In this document: positions 63,227 to 64,000 of the stretch, piece after piece
How positions within the stretch are numbered: position 1 is the stretch's first letter
How the letters are laid out: the number at the start of each line of letters is the position of its first letter
NCBI GenBank assembly: GCA_026874595.1
Contig: CM049318.1
Location: forward strand, 447,241-511,240
Length of the DNA stretch: 64,000 nucleotides
Direction: 5' to 3'
DNA from: Sipunculus nudus
Lineage: Eukaryota; Annelida; Sipuncula; Golfingiida; Sipunculidae
Notes under the pieces: generated by a model
The model's input: only the letters and a program-made list of their open reading frames with translations
Told to the model about the DNA's origin: nothing
Databases searched by the model: none
Translations under genes and position numbers: made by a program

Positions 63227-63374
63227 ATCATTGATTTCAGCTCAGTCTTTAACACTATCCTTCCCCATAAATTAATCGGAAAACTATCAGAACTGGGTCT
63301 TAATATTAACATGTGTAACTGAACCTTAGTCTTTTTAACAAGTCGGCCTCAGGTGGTTAAGATTGGCAACATTA
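63227..63374 (+). pseudogene. Non-LTR reverse transcriptase fragment, upstream piece
   Basis: The frame from ATC at 63,227 reads [20 protein letters not shown], then LGLNINMCN, a stop, and FLTSRPQVVKIGNI. This matches the family pattern DFSSAFNT...LGL...WxxxFLTxRPQ of non-LTR (LINE) reverse transcriptases of the jockey/CR1 sort. The first Asp belongs to the catalytic D of motif A. The stop TGA at 63,320-63,322 sits where Trp (TGG) is expected. The piece abuts the minisatellite on both sides. Confidence 0.78.
63322..63374 (+). repeat. 53-bp RT-derived direct repeat, copy 1
   Basis: AACCTTAG...CAACATTA, containing CGGCCTCAGGTGGTTAAG. It belongs to the RT frame on its left side and continues into minisatellite (GTCTGCAGTACGGCG) on its right. 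Confidence 0.9.
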
Positions 63375-63687
63375 GTCTGCAGTACGGCGATTAGATATAG
63401 TAATGACAAGTGCAGCACGGCGATGAGATATAGTAAAAACAAGTTAAGACAGCGTGCAGCACGGCGATGAGATATAGTAATGGTAATTGCAGCACGGCGA
63501 TGAGATATGGTAAAACAAATAAAGACAGCGTGCAGCACGGCGATGAGATATAGTAATGGCAAGTGCAGCACTGCGATGAGATATAGTAATGACAAGTAAA
63601 GAAAAAACCTTAGACAAGTTAACAAGTCGGCCTCAGGTGGTTAAGATTGGCAACATTAGTCTGCAGTACGGCGATGAGACAAGTAAA
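63375..63687 (+). repeat. Minisatellite inserted within the RT pseudogene
   Basis: The same 33/44-bp units as 62,050-63,226. The copy at 63,375-63,605 has TAATGGTAATTGCAG and GGTAAAACAAAT variants. A further minisatellite scrap, GTCTGCAGTACGGCGATGAG, lies between the second and third 53-bp repeats. The RT frame is interrupted here and resumes in the third repeat. Confidence 0.88.
63606..63658 (+). repeat. 53-bp RT-derived direct repeat, copy 2
   Basis: Same 53-bp length as copy 1, with AGACAAGTTAACAAG in place of AGTCTTTTTAACAAG. It has minisatellite on both sides and, like copy 1, continues into GTCTGCAGTACGGCG. Confidence 0.9.
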
Positions 63688-63740
63688 AACCTTAGACTTT
63701 TTAACAAGTCGGCCTCAGGTGGTTAAGATTGGCAACATTA
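63688..63740 (+). repeat. 53-bp RT-derived direct repeat, copy 3
   Basis: Differs from copy 1 only at one base in AACCTTAG(A/T)CTTTTT, as far as I can see. It has minisatellite on the left and continues as RT coding sequence on the right (TTTCCGAAG). Confidence 0.9.
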
Positions 63741-64000
63741 TTTCCGAAGAATTGGTCTTAAACACTGGAGCAACCCAAGGTTGTGTGCTTTCACCAAAAT
63801 TGTTCTCTCTATTCACCTATGACTGTGTCTCTACTTCTGATGCTTGCCTCGTTGTAAAATTTACAGATGACACAAAAGTTTCTGGGCTCATCGGGGGAAA
63901 TAACGAAAGTGTTTACCGCAATGAAATAAAAACTTTAACTTCGTGATGCTCTTAAAATAATCTGGAGTTAAATGTAAAGAAACCACGGAGATGATAATTG
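63688..64000 (+). pseudogene. Non-LTR reverse transcriptase fragment, downstream piece (runs off window)
   Basis: The frame (continuing an open frame from 63,647) reads LDFLTSRPQVVKIGNI, then LNTGATQGCVLSPKLFSLFT, then VVKFTDDTKV, then NEIKTLTS. These correspond to RT motif B (PQG, here TQG) and motif C (xADD, here FTDD at 63,860-63,871; both catalytic Asp are kept). TGA at 63,944-63,946 and TAA shortly after interrupt it, but the pattern NNLELNVKK continues. A one-base loss near 63,980 then shifts the frame. It was once part of an ORF2 polymerase. The 3' part lies beyond the right edge. Confidence 0.82.

Overview
The window looks like nuclear DNA of a metazoan. A marine invertebrate, possibly a bivalve mollusc, is my guess. 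It rests on the mix of a long satellite array, a Gypsy-type LTR element with a proline-tRNA primer site and SAP/SCAN-like Gag, and remnants of non-LTR reverse transcriptase. Nothing in the sequence fixes the species. There is no intact protein-coding gene and no prokaryotic gene organisation.

About 89% of the window (1 to ~56,985) is one satellite family with a 152-bp monomer (60 G+C in the 152-bp unit at 161-312, counted by hand). It lies in two opposed arms. The left arm (1-36,540, about 240 monomers) reads on the + strand. The right arm (36,718-56,985, about 133 monomers) reads on the - strand. The switch point holds a 177-bp piece of an unrelated minisatellite, which is collinear with part of a minisatellite 26 kb away at 62,709-62,887.

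The left arm alternates between nearly uniform A blocks and diverse B blocks, and these are nested in longer repeats. A landmark monomer recurs at 1, 12,603, 13,667, 25,205 and 30,671, so the supra-units are 12,602, 1,064, 11,538 and 5,466 bp. The right arm is built from diverse monomers with its own duplications (5,458, 2,583, 1,363, 1,064 and 608 bp) and decays towards its outer edge at ~56,985.

From 56,986 to 58,431 there is AT-rich unique flank with a short internal duplication and the decayed C-terminal end of a non-LTR element ORF2. An 808-bp LTR follows (58,432-59,239), then a perfect tRNA-Pro primer binding site (59,246-59,263), and then a broken gag-pol: SAP-like segment, coiled coil, SCAN-like Gag, CCHC knuckle, protease remnant, and a direct jump to the C-terminal end of integrase. 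Reverse transcriptase, RNase H and the integrase core are missing. No second LTR is seen.

From 62,050 the sequence is a 33/44-bp minisatellite. It is interrupted by, and partly embedded in, a second non-LTR reverse transcriptase pseudogene that runs off the right edge. A 53-bp piece of this RT occurs three times in and around the minisatellite. Long minus-strand reading frames here come from a repeat that lacks stop codons in all three frames, and I do not regard them as genes.

The most interesting aspects are the satellite strand switch occupied by a foreign minisatellite, the recombinational history legible in the nested repeats, and the minisatellite/RT mosaic.
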